NCBI RefSeq assembly: GCF_029962835.1
Contig: NC_080582.1
Coordinates: forward strand, 23,816,032-23,880,031
Source: Magnolia sinica
Lineage: Eukaryota > Streptophyta > Magnoliopsida > Magnoliales > Magnoliaceae
DNA length: 64,000 nt
Reading direction: 5' to 3'
This document shows positions 44,120-55,752 of this stretch, piece after piece. The notes under the pieces were generated by a model that saw nothing but the letters and a program-made list of their open reading frames with translations, was not told the DNA's origin and did no database searches. The position numbers were made by a program, and so were the translations under genes. Every line of letters starts with the position of its first letter. Within the stretch, counting starts at the first letter, position 1.

Positions 44120-45115
44120 CTCCCTCCCCCATGTGATGTATGGTCCATATCAAATGAGGCTCCACATGGTCCACATAAGAGGTGGGCCCACATGATGGAT
44201 GGTCAATATCAAAGGAGGGCTAGCTCCACATTATGGATGACCCACGTCTAGGTAAGCCCACATAATGGATCATCCACATTAAAGGCAGGCCCCTAATCAT
44301 GAATGGCCTACAATATCCAAAGCAACCTCACATGATGGACAACCCATGTTGAAGGCAGGGCCTACATGATGGACGGTCAATATCAAAGGTGGGCTCCACA
44401 TGAGGGGTGGTGGATATGGAAGGTGGCCCCACGTGATGGACAATAACATTTAAGGCGGGTGAGGGATGACTCACATGTCAAGGTGTTCCCCAGATAATGG
44501 ACAATCCACATCAAAGGTTGATCCCTGATGATGAATAACCTAGATCCAAGGAGGGCTCCACATGATCTACATCCCACATCAAAGGTGGAGCCCACACAAT
44601 AGATGGTCCACATCAAAGGTGAGCTCCACATGGTAGTGGACATTGAAGGTGAGCCCCAAATGCTGGGTAATTTATTTTGATAGTGGGCCCCACATAATGT
44701 ATGGTCCACAACAAAGGTGCCAATGATGAATAGCCCAAATCCAAGGTGAGCCCTGCATGATGGATGGTCCACGTCTAAGGCGGGCTACACATGATGGGCG
44801 GTGGATATTAAACATGAGTTCCCCATGAGGACAATTCATGTCAAAGGCCGCCCCTAATGGTGAATGACCCCAAATCCAAGGCAGGCCTTACTTGATAGAT
44901 GGCCCACTTTGAAGTTAGGCCCTGGATGATGGATGGTCCACATTAAATGTGGGCTGACATCCAAGGTAAGACCCTTATGATGAATAGCCCATATTGAAGG
45001 TGGGCCTCAGAAGGTGGAGGGTCCACATTGAAGGTAGGGTCAAGGTGGGCTCAACATAATGATAAGTCCACATCAAAAGTTGGCCCACATGATGGGTGGT
45101 GGATATTAAAGATGG
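44120..45115. repeat. Minisatellite of 'tgatggatggtccacatcaaaggtgggc' units
   Basis: About 1 kb of degenerate head-to-tail units of roughly 33-38 bases. They alternate 'ccacatgatgg', 'atggtccacatc' and 'aaaggtgggcccc'. It lies between the P450 pseudogene and the CACTA element. A minus-strand frame at 44383-44772 simply reads the repeat. Confidence 0.8.
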
Positions 45116-45684
45116 ACTGAATAAATTCGAGAGAAAAGTACTCATGTAATATTTAAAACCAAACTACTTTTTTAGTTTTTCCTTGATAAATATATTGTTT
45201 ATCAAACAAACTTATTTATTGAATAAGTAAAAATCAAGATAAGTTGCTTAAGTGAAGTGTGAACTAATAGTGGGGTCACTACAACAAAATAGGACTTTAC
45301 AGGCGGTCAAAACAGAAAACCGCTGCTAAAGGATTTACTGGCGGTCAGGAAACTGCCGGTAAATCTTTTACCGGTGGCCATTAGCTTTTACCGGTGCTTT
45401 TGCAGGATGCCCCTAAATTGTCAGTTATTTATTACATGGGGCGAAAATGAGAAAAGGCTACAAATGAAATCCGTATCAAGATATCTTAGGGTTACCAACA
45501 ATCCGTAGCCTTTGGAAGTTCTGCTGTTTCAGTGTTTCCTGCCCACTTCCACCACTGGGAAAAAAAATAAAAAAAAACGATTGCAGGTAAATCTGGCCTG
45601 ATGCCATTTGAATGCTGTAACTCACCTACTGTAAAGCAGCATACATACCACCAATCTAGACTGTCCAAAACACAGGCCATGTTG

Positions 45685-45807
45685 TGCAGAGTAAGTCAGG
45701 TTCCTCAGCCTTGCAGCCTTTGGGAACAAAGTTGCACTTTCTCCATCCGACTCCATCATCATAGGTTTGCTCAAGTATATTTGGCCAAAGCCGATTCTGT
45801 AGATTGT
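45685..45807 (-). pseudogene. NRPB2: Captured exon fragment of RNA polymerase II second-largest subunit
   Basis: After a splice-acceptor-like ATGCAG (plus strand ctgcat at 45808) the frame reads TIYRIGFGQIYLSKPMMMES and then DGESATLFPKAARLRNLTYSA. This is the conserved N-terminal part of eukaryotic RPB2 just before the segment beginning PLYVDV. Homology stops sharply after TYSA, where the frame becomes unrelated. About 41 of roughly 1,190 residues are present. The piece cannot be functional. Intron sequence at its 5' side shows it was taken from genomic DNA and not from mRNA. Confidence 0.85.
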
Positions 45808-48189
45808 CTGCATCGAATCAAATACATTTACATAGATATTAACAATGTTAGCAGCAAAAGAGGACCTCCAAAACCTTAAGAGCTGACGAAGGTGTTCAGA
45901 TCTAGTAACCATAAGAAAACATTGTACTTTAAATGGTTGATTTAATGTTCATTGCCATCAGCAAGAGCTACCTCCCAATGATGGATTCATTTGTTGCAGA
46001 AAATCTCCCTAGTATCATACATGAGATGTACCAACAGTAGTACTATTGAAAAAACAAAGAAATCAAATAAATATTTATCATATATACTTTAAATGGGCAT
46101 GAAGAAAGCCAACGTTGGTATCTCCTGATCAAAAGTTTGGTCCTTAAAAGTTTAAAGAGGCATGAAGTGAGGCTGTGCCTTAGTTGCAGGAAACCATCTA
46201 CAAAGCAGGAAACATGTTTCCTAGGAAAAAATGGGTTTGATTTTCATTTTATGAAAGAGGTGGAACTGGACAGAAACTCAAAGAAACATCAGGGAATAAT
46301 ATTTCCCTGGGGGCACTAGAAAAGATATTTCATTTTAAAAGGTATCCTCTCTCATCTTTGATTGATTTCTTCCATCATTACTTACAAGTAAATCATCAAT
46401 GGGTTCTAATTTAGAGCTTTTAATAGAAAATTAGAAATCTCAAAAAGAAGGCATAGTTAAAACTCCAAGAAGTTCCAAAGCAGCTCAAGAGACTTTTATG
46501 AGTTGTCTCAAATGGGCTGGACACTTCATACCAGCAAAAATCATAGATCCAAAACTTTGATTGGACGAGGAAAACCTAGAAGAAAGAAAAATTCCTCTTT
46601 TATTTTGTTTTTTTTTTTTTTAAAGAAAGGTAACAGAAGATTGAGTTCATGATTACACTTGTGCATCCTACAAACGTTGGTAGGAACCAGCTCCAACCTA
46701 TCATTGATGAGGCTACGGGGAGTTGATGGCGTGTCAAGTGTTCAGTGTAGATGCTTTGGGCAGCAAGTAATGGAACTCCCAAAGGAAAAATCATTAACAA
46801 TATGATATAACGTTGAAAAGATGTGTTTGACAAATTGAATTCTTTATCAGACATGATATGCTAAAAGAGATTTCATAAAGAAAATACGAGGTGGAGAATA
46901 ACAGAATCTGCTGTTCTGCCACTTATATACTTGAAAGTGGAGAATAACAGAATCTGCTGTTCTGCCACTTATATACTTGAAAGTAGGGAATCTTGCTTGC
47001 TTGCATTTTGGCTGTCATTGTACTCAACCTGAAATAAATCCCTATGTTAATATCAAATTAGAAGATATAAAAAAGAACAAAAGAAGTGTATTCATTTCTA
47101 GGAAAGAAGAAGATCACTAGGAAACAAAAATTGATGTTTCAAGAATCTTAGAGATGAATAGTTTTCGCTTTTTAGTAGGTACATGGGGCAGTTGTAAGAA
47201 GCAGGAATTATTCTAAATAAGTTATGTGAGCTAATCAAAGCAGGCATTGCACCATTCCCCACCTGCACATGGGAACAACATTAAGAAAGAAAAATAAGAA
47301 CCCAATTCAAGTAAGAAAGAAATTCTGAATCAACTGTAGAAAAATCAGAAGATAAGAGAAACCCATCTCAGAAATATTAAGAAAACTCTAGCTATGGGAT
47401 TGTGTGCTTTCCTTCAATCTTGGAGCAGGGTTTTGTCTCTTTGCTGGTTGGAGAGGTTATCCCTTTCCCCATTTTCATATTGACAAGATCGTGGGTCTCA
47501 TCTGATGATCAGCTTGGATCTTGTACGTGTGCCATGTTCACATATATGGCTTGTTACCTGTAACAAGCCGTGTATTGGATTTAACCAATGTCTAGAAGAT
47601 CCTTCTGAAAAAAGAAAAAAAATAAAAGAAAAAAGAAGTGTATTGGATTTAAAAATTTTGTAGAAGCAATCCTGGAGCAATGTTCTTGACCCAGAAAACA
47701 AACCTGCAAATGTTGTAGGGAAATTGTTTTCAGAAAAAAGGTTTCACTACTTCCGAACTTCAGTTGGGAAATCTGTAAATACAAAGGGAAAAATAAAATA
47801 AAATAAATAATTGTGTGGCTGGAAGAAAGGGCACAAGACACGGTCCCAAGGTTTCCTTGGGTTCATATGCCATGTAAAAGGTCAACGCTTTCTAAGAAAA
47901 ATATGAAATGGCAGTGTCGCTGAGTTACAGACAGTTGAAATTCCTAAGGGACAAAACCTCGATTTGACAGCGAAGTTAGTAACCACCTAAGTTTCTCATC
48001 TTTTTCTACGAAGTCCATTTTAGGGGGGGAAAAAAAAAAGGAAGACTACAAAGGCTGAGACTGAGCTTTTTACATCATAATTTTCTATATTAACTATTGG
48101 AAGAGACTGAGCTTCAATGAGGATGACCATTGAAAGAGACAAAAAATTCAACGCCTTGAACAATTACAGCAGCATAGTTGAGTACTCAC
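45808..48189. other. CACTA interior between the NRPB2 and CAND1 fragments
   Basis: AT-rich, intron-like DNA with T-runs near 46605. The open frame at 46600-46854 (-) has no recognisable motif. I see no further gene piece, although unrecognised exons could be hidden here. Confidence 0.4.
46891..46982. repeat. 46-bp tandem duplication inside the CACTA element
   Basis: Two nearly identical units start at 46891 and 46937 (gtggagaataacagaatctg..). Confidence 0.9.
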
Positions 48190-48360
48190 CATCCAAATCG
48201 GATTTAAGGTACGGAACAATGAAAGATGAGGAGTTCACTTGATCAAGGTAGCGCTATCCAGCAACGTGTCAACACATTCAAAAGCAGCTTTCCTAAGCTC
48301 AAGGCCATCGTCTACAATGTGCTTAAAAGGACCAAGATCGACTGTCCTGATCAATTCTTG
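48190..48360 (-). pseudogene. CAND1: Captured exon fragment of CAND1
   Basis: After an acceptor-like GATGCAG the frame reads [18 protein letters not shown], then [17 protein letters not shown] and, after a one-base frameshift, [19 protein letters not shown]. It then meets a good splice donor (G|GTGAGT, plus strand actcac 48184-48189). This matches one exon of the HEAT-repeat protein CAND1, which exchanges F-box modules on cullin-RING ubiquitin ligases. The single exon, with both splice borders and a frameshift, points to DNA-level capture followed by decay. Confidence 0.88.
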
Positions 48361-48675
48361 CTGCATCAGAAACAGTAAATTACCAAAAGGTGACCATCAT
48401 ATTTCTAAATTGTTCACTAAAAGAACTGTTGGGGGTAAGATGGAAGAGTCAATGAGAAGGAAACTAAGCCAGGCCTCTGGGTCAGCCCATACCTGGCTGC
48501 CCAATTTTAGCAAGAATCAAGCATGTGACGGGCATAGACATCTAAAGCTCATGCCTGGTTCAGTTCATACTCTATAGGAACATAAGCTAGCAAAAACAAT
48601 GAAAGCACCTCATCTCAATAAATGTTGCAGCTCATTTTCTTGTAGTATAGACAGGAAAAGAAAATCTCCTGTACC

Positions 48676-48760
48676 CACTACAACGAAAAAAGGCCTTTAG
48701 CCTCAGTTCAAAACCGTGGCTAAAAATGTTAAAAACTGAGGCTAAAGCCTTTAGGTTGGC
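48676..48760. mobile_element. Second CACTA terminus nested in the first
   Basis: CACTACAACGAAAAAAGGCC at 48676 is followed by inverted 'cctttagcctcagttc' / 'aactgaggctaaagcc' motifs, as at the ends of other plant CACTA elements. No matching right end was found, so this is a fragment or abortive product. Confidence 0.6.
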
Positions 48761-49262
48761 AATCAGCTGATTCTCTAAAACTAGATAATTGAGGTCTCCA
48801 CATCACAAATATGCCAAATTTCTGTCAGATGAAAAGAACTTATTCCACAAAAAGCCAAGTAGACCTAGCTACTAATTGCATTGAAATAATCACTCCAATG
48901 TCAATTAACCCATCAATATCTCAGGATCCAATCCTAAGCAAAAAAAACCAAATAGAGTTGTGAGCAAATCCAAAGCAAATCAATGCACAAAACAATAGAA
49001 AGGGAATCAAACGGATAGAACTGACTCCTAATTATACTATCCATCTCCCCGTAGAAAATTTTCGGTAAAGTACAATTTGGTTTGGGACTATTGAGCATAC
49101 ATCAATTCTCAGATAACAAACAGTCATTCCTTCAAGGAATAATCCACCCCGGCTTTCATAAATCAAAATTGAGTGATGAAGATATGCCTCAACTCACTGG
49201 AGATGGTTCACATTACTGGGTCCAGAGATTATGAGTCTTATGACAAAGGATGGGGATTTCAC
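48761..49262. other. CACTA interior between the CAND1 and ZDS fragments
   Basis: AT-rich, intron-like sequence. No protein similarity recognised. Confidence 0.4.
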
Positions 49263-49397
49263 CTTTTTCATCAGGCGAAAGAGGTTGCTGTAGCAACCGA
49301 AGAAGACATGAAGTCCCATCTCGATGTGATTCCCACGCTTATCTACAAATGAGCCCACTTTTCCACCAATGAAAGACCGTGAATCGTAAATATGAAG
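49263..49397 (-). pseudogene. ZDS: Captured exon fragment of zeta-carotene desaturase
   Basis: Read from 49397 downwards after a CTAG acceptor, the frame gives [37 protein letters not shown] and LFRLMKK. It then meets the donor AAG|GTGAAA (plus strand tttcac 49257-49262). This is the strongly conserved segment just after the dinucleotide-binding site of plant 15-cis-zeta-carotene desaturase, a plastid carotenoid enzyme. About 45 residues are present with no frame damage. Phytoene desaturase is related but has a different motif here. Confidence 0.9.
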
Positions 49398-50006
49398 CTA
49401 GGAAGAAAAGTTAATGCAGAAAAAGAAAAGACAGCAGGTATGGGCTTGAAGGAAGAAGGCTTTACAGTAGAAGCAAGCATGCCATCCAAACATATTTATC
49501 AATCTATGCAACTCGAAGACTTGAACAGCAAAAACCCTCTGTTGACTAGCAGAAGTAATAAGAAACTCAGGCCAAAATCCTAATCTTGCTAAATTATTTA
49601 AGACCAAAAGAAGAATGTCACAGACAATGACAAACAGATATAATGAGTAATCACACATTAAACTAATGAAAACTTTGGGTGTACCTGCTGATTTTTTCCA
49701 GGAATTCCTTGGGACATTAGTCTAGGACCCTAGATTTAGGAGGAACTGAAATTCATGGAGAAAAAGAAAAACAGATGGTCTAGTAATCCAATTAGTGTGG
49801 TTTCTTTTGCTATGCTCCATCTTAAAAGGGCCCATGACTGGGACAATCTGGATTGATTTCCATAGTCCATGTGTGTCATGTGTAGCTCCCAATAATCATA
49901 ATTCACAAAAGGCACTTTCTTTCCCTTTTTTTTTTTTTTTTTTTACTAATGTGGATATCAGGTCAGAAAAATAAAAATAGCATAAATCGCAAAAACAGTT
50001 AAACAC
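49398..50006. other. CACTA interior between the ZDS and GGH fragments
   Basis: The plus-strand frame at 49392-49583 (63 codons) has no recognisable motif. A T-run lies at 49927-49945. Probably non-coding. Confidence 0.4.
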
Positions 50007-50122
50007 CTTGAAAATCTCCTGCACAGTCTCATAGTATAAACCAGTTTTAGCCCATCCACCAGTAAATAGCACACTGTTCACCAGGTTGAGCTTCTGCAGT
50101 AGATGAACATTGTACGTCAAAG
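50007..50122 (-). pseudogene. GGH: Captured exon fragment of gamma-glutamyl hydrolase
   Basis: After a TTTCAG acceptor (plus ctgaaa 50123-50128) the frame reads LTYNVHLLQKLNLVNSVLFT and then GGWAKTGLYYETVQEIFK. A donor AAG|GTGTTT follows (plus aaacac 50001-50006). The NxVLFTGGWAKxGLYY segment is typical of plant gamma-glutamyl hydrolase, which trims folate polyglutamate tails in the vacuole. About 38 residues, one exon, no catalytic Cys or His included. Confidence 0.88.
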
Positions 50123-52050
50123 CTGAAATTCATGCCACCTATTTATCATAAAAACTAGTGCAAATAGAAGGAGAAGCCAACCAGCATCTTCAAATAATAA
50201 CTATTTAATGAAAGAACATTCAAGAACCTAAGATGTGGTTGCACACACAACTAAATTGGATTTCAATAGTGAGGTAATCAAATTGCAACAACCTCCATTA
50301 GTATTTGTATGAGGAAGTAGCCCCCAAACTGCAATTATGCCCTGTTCAGCATGGTGGATGTTTGGATGTTGAATCTGTCAGAGTATTGTACAATTCCGCT
50401 TCTCCATAGTTTTGGTTTCCTTTTTCCTGCAGGCTAAAGGAATTTCTGGGAGGTTTGCGATCCATTTCAGGACAGAGCCAAAGGCCTCCACTTGCTTGTC
50501 TGTTAAGGTGTCAAACAAAACAGTCAACAGATATAGATAAAAGGGAATGAGTTCCCAATAGGAGGAGCTCAGCTATGCCCACAGCCATACATACCATGGC
50601 AATAACATTTGTTTCTCATCCAACATGGGCAATAAGAAAAAAAGAAAAAAGTTTAGCCTAGAGGCAATACTCCAAAACTCATTGTACGCATGTGTTACAT
50701 ACCCACAGCTATAATTCACTGAAGCCATACTATTTCTCTAATGGCCTTCAATAATAACCTTGCGAGAGACCTCAATGTTGGCAGTTTTTCACCCAAGACA
50801 CAAAAATAAGTCCTAACTATGCTACGAAATCAGGACATCCAGAAATGAAGATATTATCTTTCCTTCTAGAGATAGGTAGCACCATACGTCTTCCCATTGA
50901 TGGTGTCCTCTGAGGAGAGTGCCAGTGGTACTGTTGCAGTACATATTCAGTTCAGGAGAGTGCCAATGGCACTGTTGTAGTACATATTCAGTTTTGCGTC
51001 CATCAGTAACAAGAATTTTGAGAATTACATATCTCCATTCTTTATGGGACTTCATTTATGTTGCTCATCAGATATTTCCATATAAACTTAGTAAAACCAT
51101 TGATAAATGAAATGAAACATCTAATTGAATAGAGAAAAATCCGGCAGCAGACCCTCCCCACACATAAGAATGGATCAGTGCAAATGGAGGAATTGATTTA
51201 TTTTCAGCAACGAGATAAACAGAACGAGCATGTTTAGCTAATAGGAAAGGCAAGCTTCACAATCAAAGGACTTACTGTTGTCACAGCTAGCAAATGGACC
51301 GCATCGAGTCAACTCAACAAGTCTTCCTGAGGTGGTGCAAGAACAGGGCCTTCACCCGCACCTACAATAACAAAGAGCGGAGCTCTGCTCTGATTGTCAG
51401 TCCACCACCGTCGCAGATCGCAAAATCACAGGGCCTTCTTCTTTGTTGGCTTCTGTCTTCGATCCTCCATTAAATCCGGCAACCCTCAGAAATCAGCGAC
51501 CCATGCGCCTCAGGCAGCCATTAAATCCGTCATCCTATGACATGGCTTACTCAAATCCTCGATCCAGACCTTCGGCCACCATCTTCTACGGTTGCTCCCA
51601 GTCTCGACTTCCACCCCTGCTCCATCGAGCGTACTCTACTTCCACGCTTCCTACCATGCTAGGGTTTCAAAAACCCCCCTTTCTCCAAATGATGACACTG
51701 ATCTGCCGTTCCAATCGGCGAAAAAGTGGATGGCAATGAGAGCCCGAACCACCTGCTGGAGAAATATCACCTTTGACAATGGTGAGGAGTTCATGCTCAA
51801 GGCAGTCGCCCTTGATCGCAAACAGGAATTGTCAAACTCCTATATAGGGTTTGGAAAAGACAATAAAAGGGATTTGAAATCCCCGTTTATGCACTGGAAA
51901 ATTGCAGAAGAAGAGAGATTAGGGATTTGAAATCCTCGTTTATGCACTGGAAAATCGCAAAAGAAGAGAGCTCCCTAAAAACTAGTGAAGTGGGAAAGGC
52001 AAAAAGAGTTCCCATAACACCATTGGATCGTCATTGGCAATTAATGATTC
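50123..52050. other. CACTA interior right of the GGH fragment
   Basis: An exon-like minus-strand stretch at about 50440-50520 reads LTVLFDTLTDKQVEAFGSVL and then KWIANLP. I do not recognise it. Two 41-bp tandem units lie at 50913-50994, and 53-bp tandem units at 51869-51974 form part of the right subterminal region. The plus-strand frames at 51443-51930 are unrecognised. Confidence 0.4.
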
Positions 52051-52731
52051 TTACATTTGCTGGCAGTTCGTGCTGGTCATCGGCAAAAAAAGTGCCGGCA
52101 ATGGCCCACTTTCTTGTAGTGGGTGTCCTAACAAGCTAACAAAATAAAAAAAAAAGATAAGTTGCTTAAGGCATAAGTAACTTATGTAAAGTAACTTCCG
52201 ATCCAAACATCCTATATAAGTATACACTCTCACGTGTACTTTAAAACTGTTATTTGCCTCTCCCACGTGGTAAGGAGGCATGTGTGTGCGAGATCGGAAC
52301 TGCCTATCTTCATTTTTTAAAGTTCTATAATCATGTGGGCCACATGAATAAAAAAGTAAATAAACGTGGATGAGAAATTGGCTAATTGGTCCGTATATGA
52401 TCAGATGAACTTGTTTTTTAGATCACGATGATTACACGTGTCACTAAAATAGCCGTATGTTTATATGTAGTGGCTTTTTTGTTGTTCATGTCCACAGTGT
52501 CGCTGTGGACACATAAATAAAACCTTCTTATATTACATGGATCTGAAAATTGCTCAATTTAAGTCCTCCCCATGGTCGAGTTCACTCAGTTTTTATTAAT
52601 AGGCGATTACCTTTGTTTGCTGTATTAAATCTACATTTCTGGGTGATATATTGCTCATTTGACCCTTTCAAGATAATTCACACGCCAAAAGGGCCACCAG
52701 CTTTACTTGACTGATCTCAATTTGATATTTA

Positions 52732-52946
52732 GGGTGCATTTGGACGCCACTAAATAAGTTATTTTTCCTATTTACAGTAGTAGATAAGTAATTGATTTGA
52801 GATAAATAAGTTTGGTTTATGATCAATTATAAGTAGTTTTTTTTTAAAAAAAAAATTAAAGTAACTCACTTCAATTTAATAACTAAAAATCAAGATAAAC
52901 TAGGCATAAGTAGCTTAATTAAGTAACTTATGATCCAAACACCCCC
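52732..52946. mobile_element. Tourist-like MITE with TTA target duplication
   Basis: The ends are GGGTGCATTTGGACGCC and the mirrored GATCCAAACACCCCC, flanked by TTA (52729-52731 and 52947-52949). It is 215 bp and AT-rich inside. Fragments of the same family ('gataagttgcttaag') lie just outside both ends of the CACTA element. Confidence 0.8.
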
Positions 52947-52949
52947 TTA

Positions 52950-53939
52950 TAGTTAAATTATAAAAATACAAATTTTCTTTAAAGATTTCTACACCATATA
53001 AATCATATAAAATTAACAAAGGTAAGTAAAAATGTAGTGGTTTCCATTAAGGTAGATGAATTTGTTGAAACCTTAATTGATTTTGTATCCTAGCACCTGG
53101 CATATCTCCTTTACAAATTTAAAATGTTTGGCTGGTTGACTCAGCGAGTGACTCGGTTTAGGTCACAGTCAGACTCAAGCCAGTTACCAGAAACTAGGTT
53201 AAATTTTGGCTGAGTTTGGTTGACTTGGCTGATTTTTGAGTCAACCCATGGTCTTTTAGAACTATGTTCATAGATATAGGCCATCCATCACAAGGGACAC
53301 TCTGAAGGATTATCTAATAGCCCATGAGAAGAGAGAAAGTAGACTTTGATGGTGAGGTCAGGTACAAAATAAAATTAAAAAAAATGGGTAGAAAGAATGA
53401 GTTGGTATATGTTGAAGGCTTTAAAAGAGACAATGAGAAAAGACTTATGACTTATGGTCTTACCAAAGTTAATACCCTCTGTAGAATGAAATGGTGGAAA
53501 AGAATTCATGTAGTCAACGCTAAAAAACTTTTTTTTTTTTCCTAAAAAGATGCCATTTTCTGAAGAGAGAAGCTAATATAATTGAAGCATATTAAGACAA
53601 GTATATGCACTTAAATGCAACTCTCACCTTTCAGTGCCCAATTTTAGTGCAATGCTATACAACAAGCATTAATGCCAATGCTATACAACAGGCATAACCT
53701 GGTGGAGGAATCAGTAGAGGAATGAATAAATAAATAAATACATGCATAACCTACATCCACACCATCATCTTTCTTTTCAACTAATGGAGAAACTAATCTT
53801 GTACTTTTATATAGTGATCATTTACGTGTTATGAGAGGACAAATACCTTGTGCTGAGTATGATGCAATTAACCTCCTTTTTTTTTTGCTAAAAAAATGGA
53901 TGAGCTGTTGCAGGAGGCGACAATATAGCAAGTTGATTT
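52950..53939. other. Gene-free stretch
   Basis: AT-rich DNA. The 73-codon plus-strand frame at 53324-53545 is Lys-rich, has no recognisable motif and may be copia-derived. A duplicated 'gcaatgctatacaaca' pair lies near 53650-53690. Confidence 0.4.
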
Positions 53940-55752
53940 TTTCTTCTGTTTTTAGAAAGGTGGAGATCACCACGTGCAGGAGGCTAAAATATCAAGTTTA
54001 ATGAAGGTTACTTGTTTCAAAAGGATGAGCACAAGAAAACGAACAAATTAGTGATTGATGTTGAAACATACAAATGTGAAACACTTGAAAAAGTTGAGCG
54101 GTAGATAGAGATACAAGAAGAAGTAGTTGCACCACCTATCAGGAGAATCCACCAAGAAATCGCAGGGTACCATCGAGATACAAGGATGACTTAAATGTTG
54201 CATTTGCTCTCATTACGAATGACGGGGACCTATTTACTGTTCAAGAACCATTGGAAGATAGAAATGAAGAGAAGTGGATGGCAGCAATACATAATGAGAT
54301 GGACTCTTTGTATAAGAATAAAATGTAGGAGTTGGTAGAGCTGCATGGGCGGAAAGCGATCGGGTGAAAGTAAATTTACTAGAAGAAACTGAATAGGTAC
54401 AAGGTGAGATTTATAGTGAAGGATTATATATGCTCAAAAAGGATGTGTCGACTTCGGTGAGATATTCGCGTCAATGGTAAAGTAAGTATCTATTAGATTT
54501 GTATTGGTATTGGTTGCCTGATACAATCTGGAACTAGAATAATTAGATGTGAAGACTACTTTTCTACACGGGGGAACAAGAAAAAGTAGATATAGATGAA
54601 ACAATCTGAAAGGTTTGAGGTGAAAGGAAATGAGAATATGGTTAGCAGGTTAAAAAGGTCGTTGTACGACCTAAAACATTAGCTTCATTAATGGTACAAG
54701 AAGTTTAATTCTTTCATGTTAAGTCAAAGGTTTATCATAAGTGAAATCGATCATTGTGTTTACTTTAGAGCACTTAGTGACATGGAATTCATTATTCTGG
54801 CATTGTATATTTATGATATGTTTATCGCTAGCCATAGCATGTCTGAAATCAGCATACCAAAAGCTCAATTATTAAGGACATTTGAGATGAAAGATATAAG
54901 GGCTGCAAAGAAGATTCTCGGGATTGATATAGAAGAGACAAGGAAAGGAGCAGGATATAGTTGTCTCAGGAAGAGTATCTTTAAAAGATCTTTATCAAGT
55001 TTGAACTAAAAAAGGCTAAACCGGTTAACACACCCCATGCTGCTCACTATAGACTTTCTTCAGGACAATGTCTAACGTCAGATGAAGAAAAGTGGTACGT
55101 CTCGTGTGCTTAGCGTGAGCGTAGTTGACAGTCTTATGTATGTCATTATCTTTACTATATTAGATATTTCATATAAGGTTGGTGTTGTGAGCAGATACAT
55201 ATCAAACCTCGACTAACAACATTGGAAAGCAGTAAAATGGTTACTTCGTTACATATGAGGTACGACGGACTACATCTTGACATTTGAAAATTCTAAAGAG
55301 AAATTTATACATTATATGAATGTGGATAATAGAAGGCCGCCTTTCGATTACTCGTTTGTATTAGTGGGTATATTTATTAGTTGGATGTCGAAGCTTCATT
55401 CTGTGGTTGTACTTTTCACAACTGAAGCTGAATATATAACAATGAATGAAGCATTTAAGGAAGTTGTTTGACTAAAAGGAATGATGAACGAGTTGGGGCT
55501 TCAGCAAGAAGCCATGCCATGCATTGTGATAGTGAGAGCGCTATCAATTTAGCAAAGAACTCGGTATATAACTCCCGGACTAAACACATTAACGTGCGTC
55601 ATCATTTTATCCAGTAGATGCTAGAGGAAGACGGTTTTACTCTTGAGAAGATTCACACAAGTGAGAATCTAGAGGATATGCTTATGAAGGTTATTCCTGT
55701 AGAGAAGTTCAAGTTTTACTTGACTTCTCTAGGCTTGGCAAAGAAGAAATGA
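53940..55752 (+). pseudogene. Ty1/copia retrotransposon polyprotein remnant
   Basis: Pieces in shifting frames follow copia Pol order: the RRS-type end of integrase near 54160, EEKWMAAIHNEMDSLYKN and ELV (start of RT) near 54270-54330, ARxxV-like and LYDLK near 54660, DHCVYFRAL and ALYIYDMFIAS (degenerate YVDD box) at 54740-54830, ILGIDIEE, then the RNase H part near 55370-55490 (SWMSKLHSVV, TEAEYITMNEA). It ends ENLEDMLMKVIPVEKFK near 55670. Several stops and frameshifts are present, so it is dead. No paired LTRs could be assigned. Confidence 0.85.

Larger units (their letters stand above)
45277..52121. mobile_element. Non-autonomous CACTA (En/Spm) transposon with captured host gene fragments
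   Basis: The left end is CACTACAACAAAATAGG and the right end, read inward, is CACTACAAGAAAGTGGG. The flanks are GGT on both sides (45274-45276 and 52122-52124), the 3-bp duplication expected of CACTA elements. The left subterminal region has many TACCGGTAAA and GGCGGT motifs. It is 6845 bp and no transposase domain is visible. Four separate exon pieces from unrelated nuclear genes lie on the minus strand: gamma-glutamyl hydrolase, zeta-carotene desaturase, CAND1 and RNA polymerase II subunit 2. This is a Pack-type element. DNA between the fragments is mostly intron-like and gives no recognisable protein. Confidence 0.9.

Noticed and set aside
44383-44772. 129-codon minus-strand frame
   Set aside because: It reads the minisatellite in one frame (repeating Cys/Gly/Ala/His-rich pattern).
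46600-46854. 84-codon minus-strand frame, hydrophobic
   Set aside because: No recognisable motif, and it starts in a T-run. Left as unassigned CACTA interior.
48676-52121. Alternative CACTA element starting at the inner CACTA end
   Set aside because: Flanks acc and ggt do not match, whereas 45277 and 52121 share GGT.
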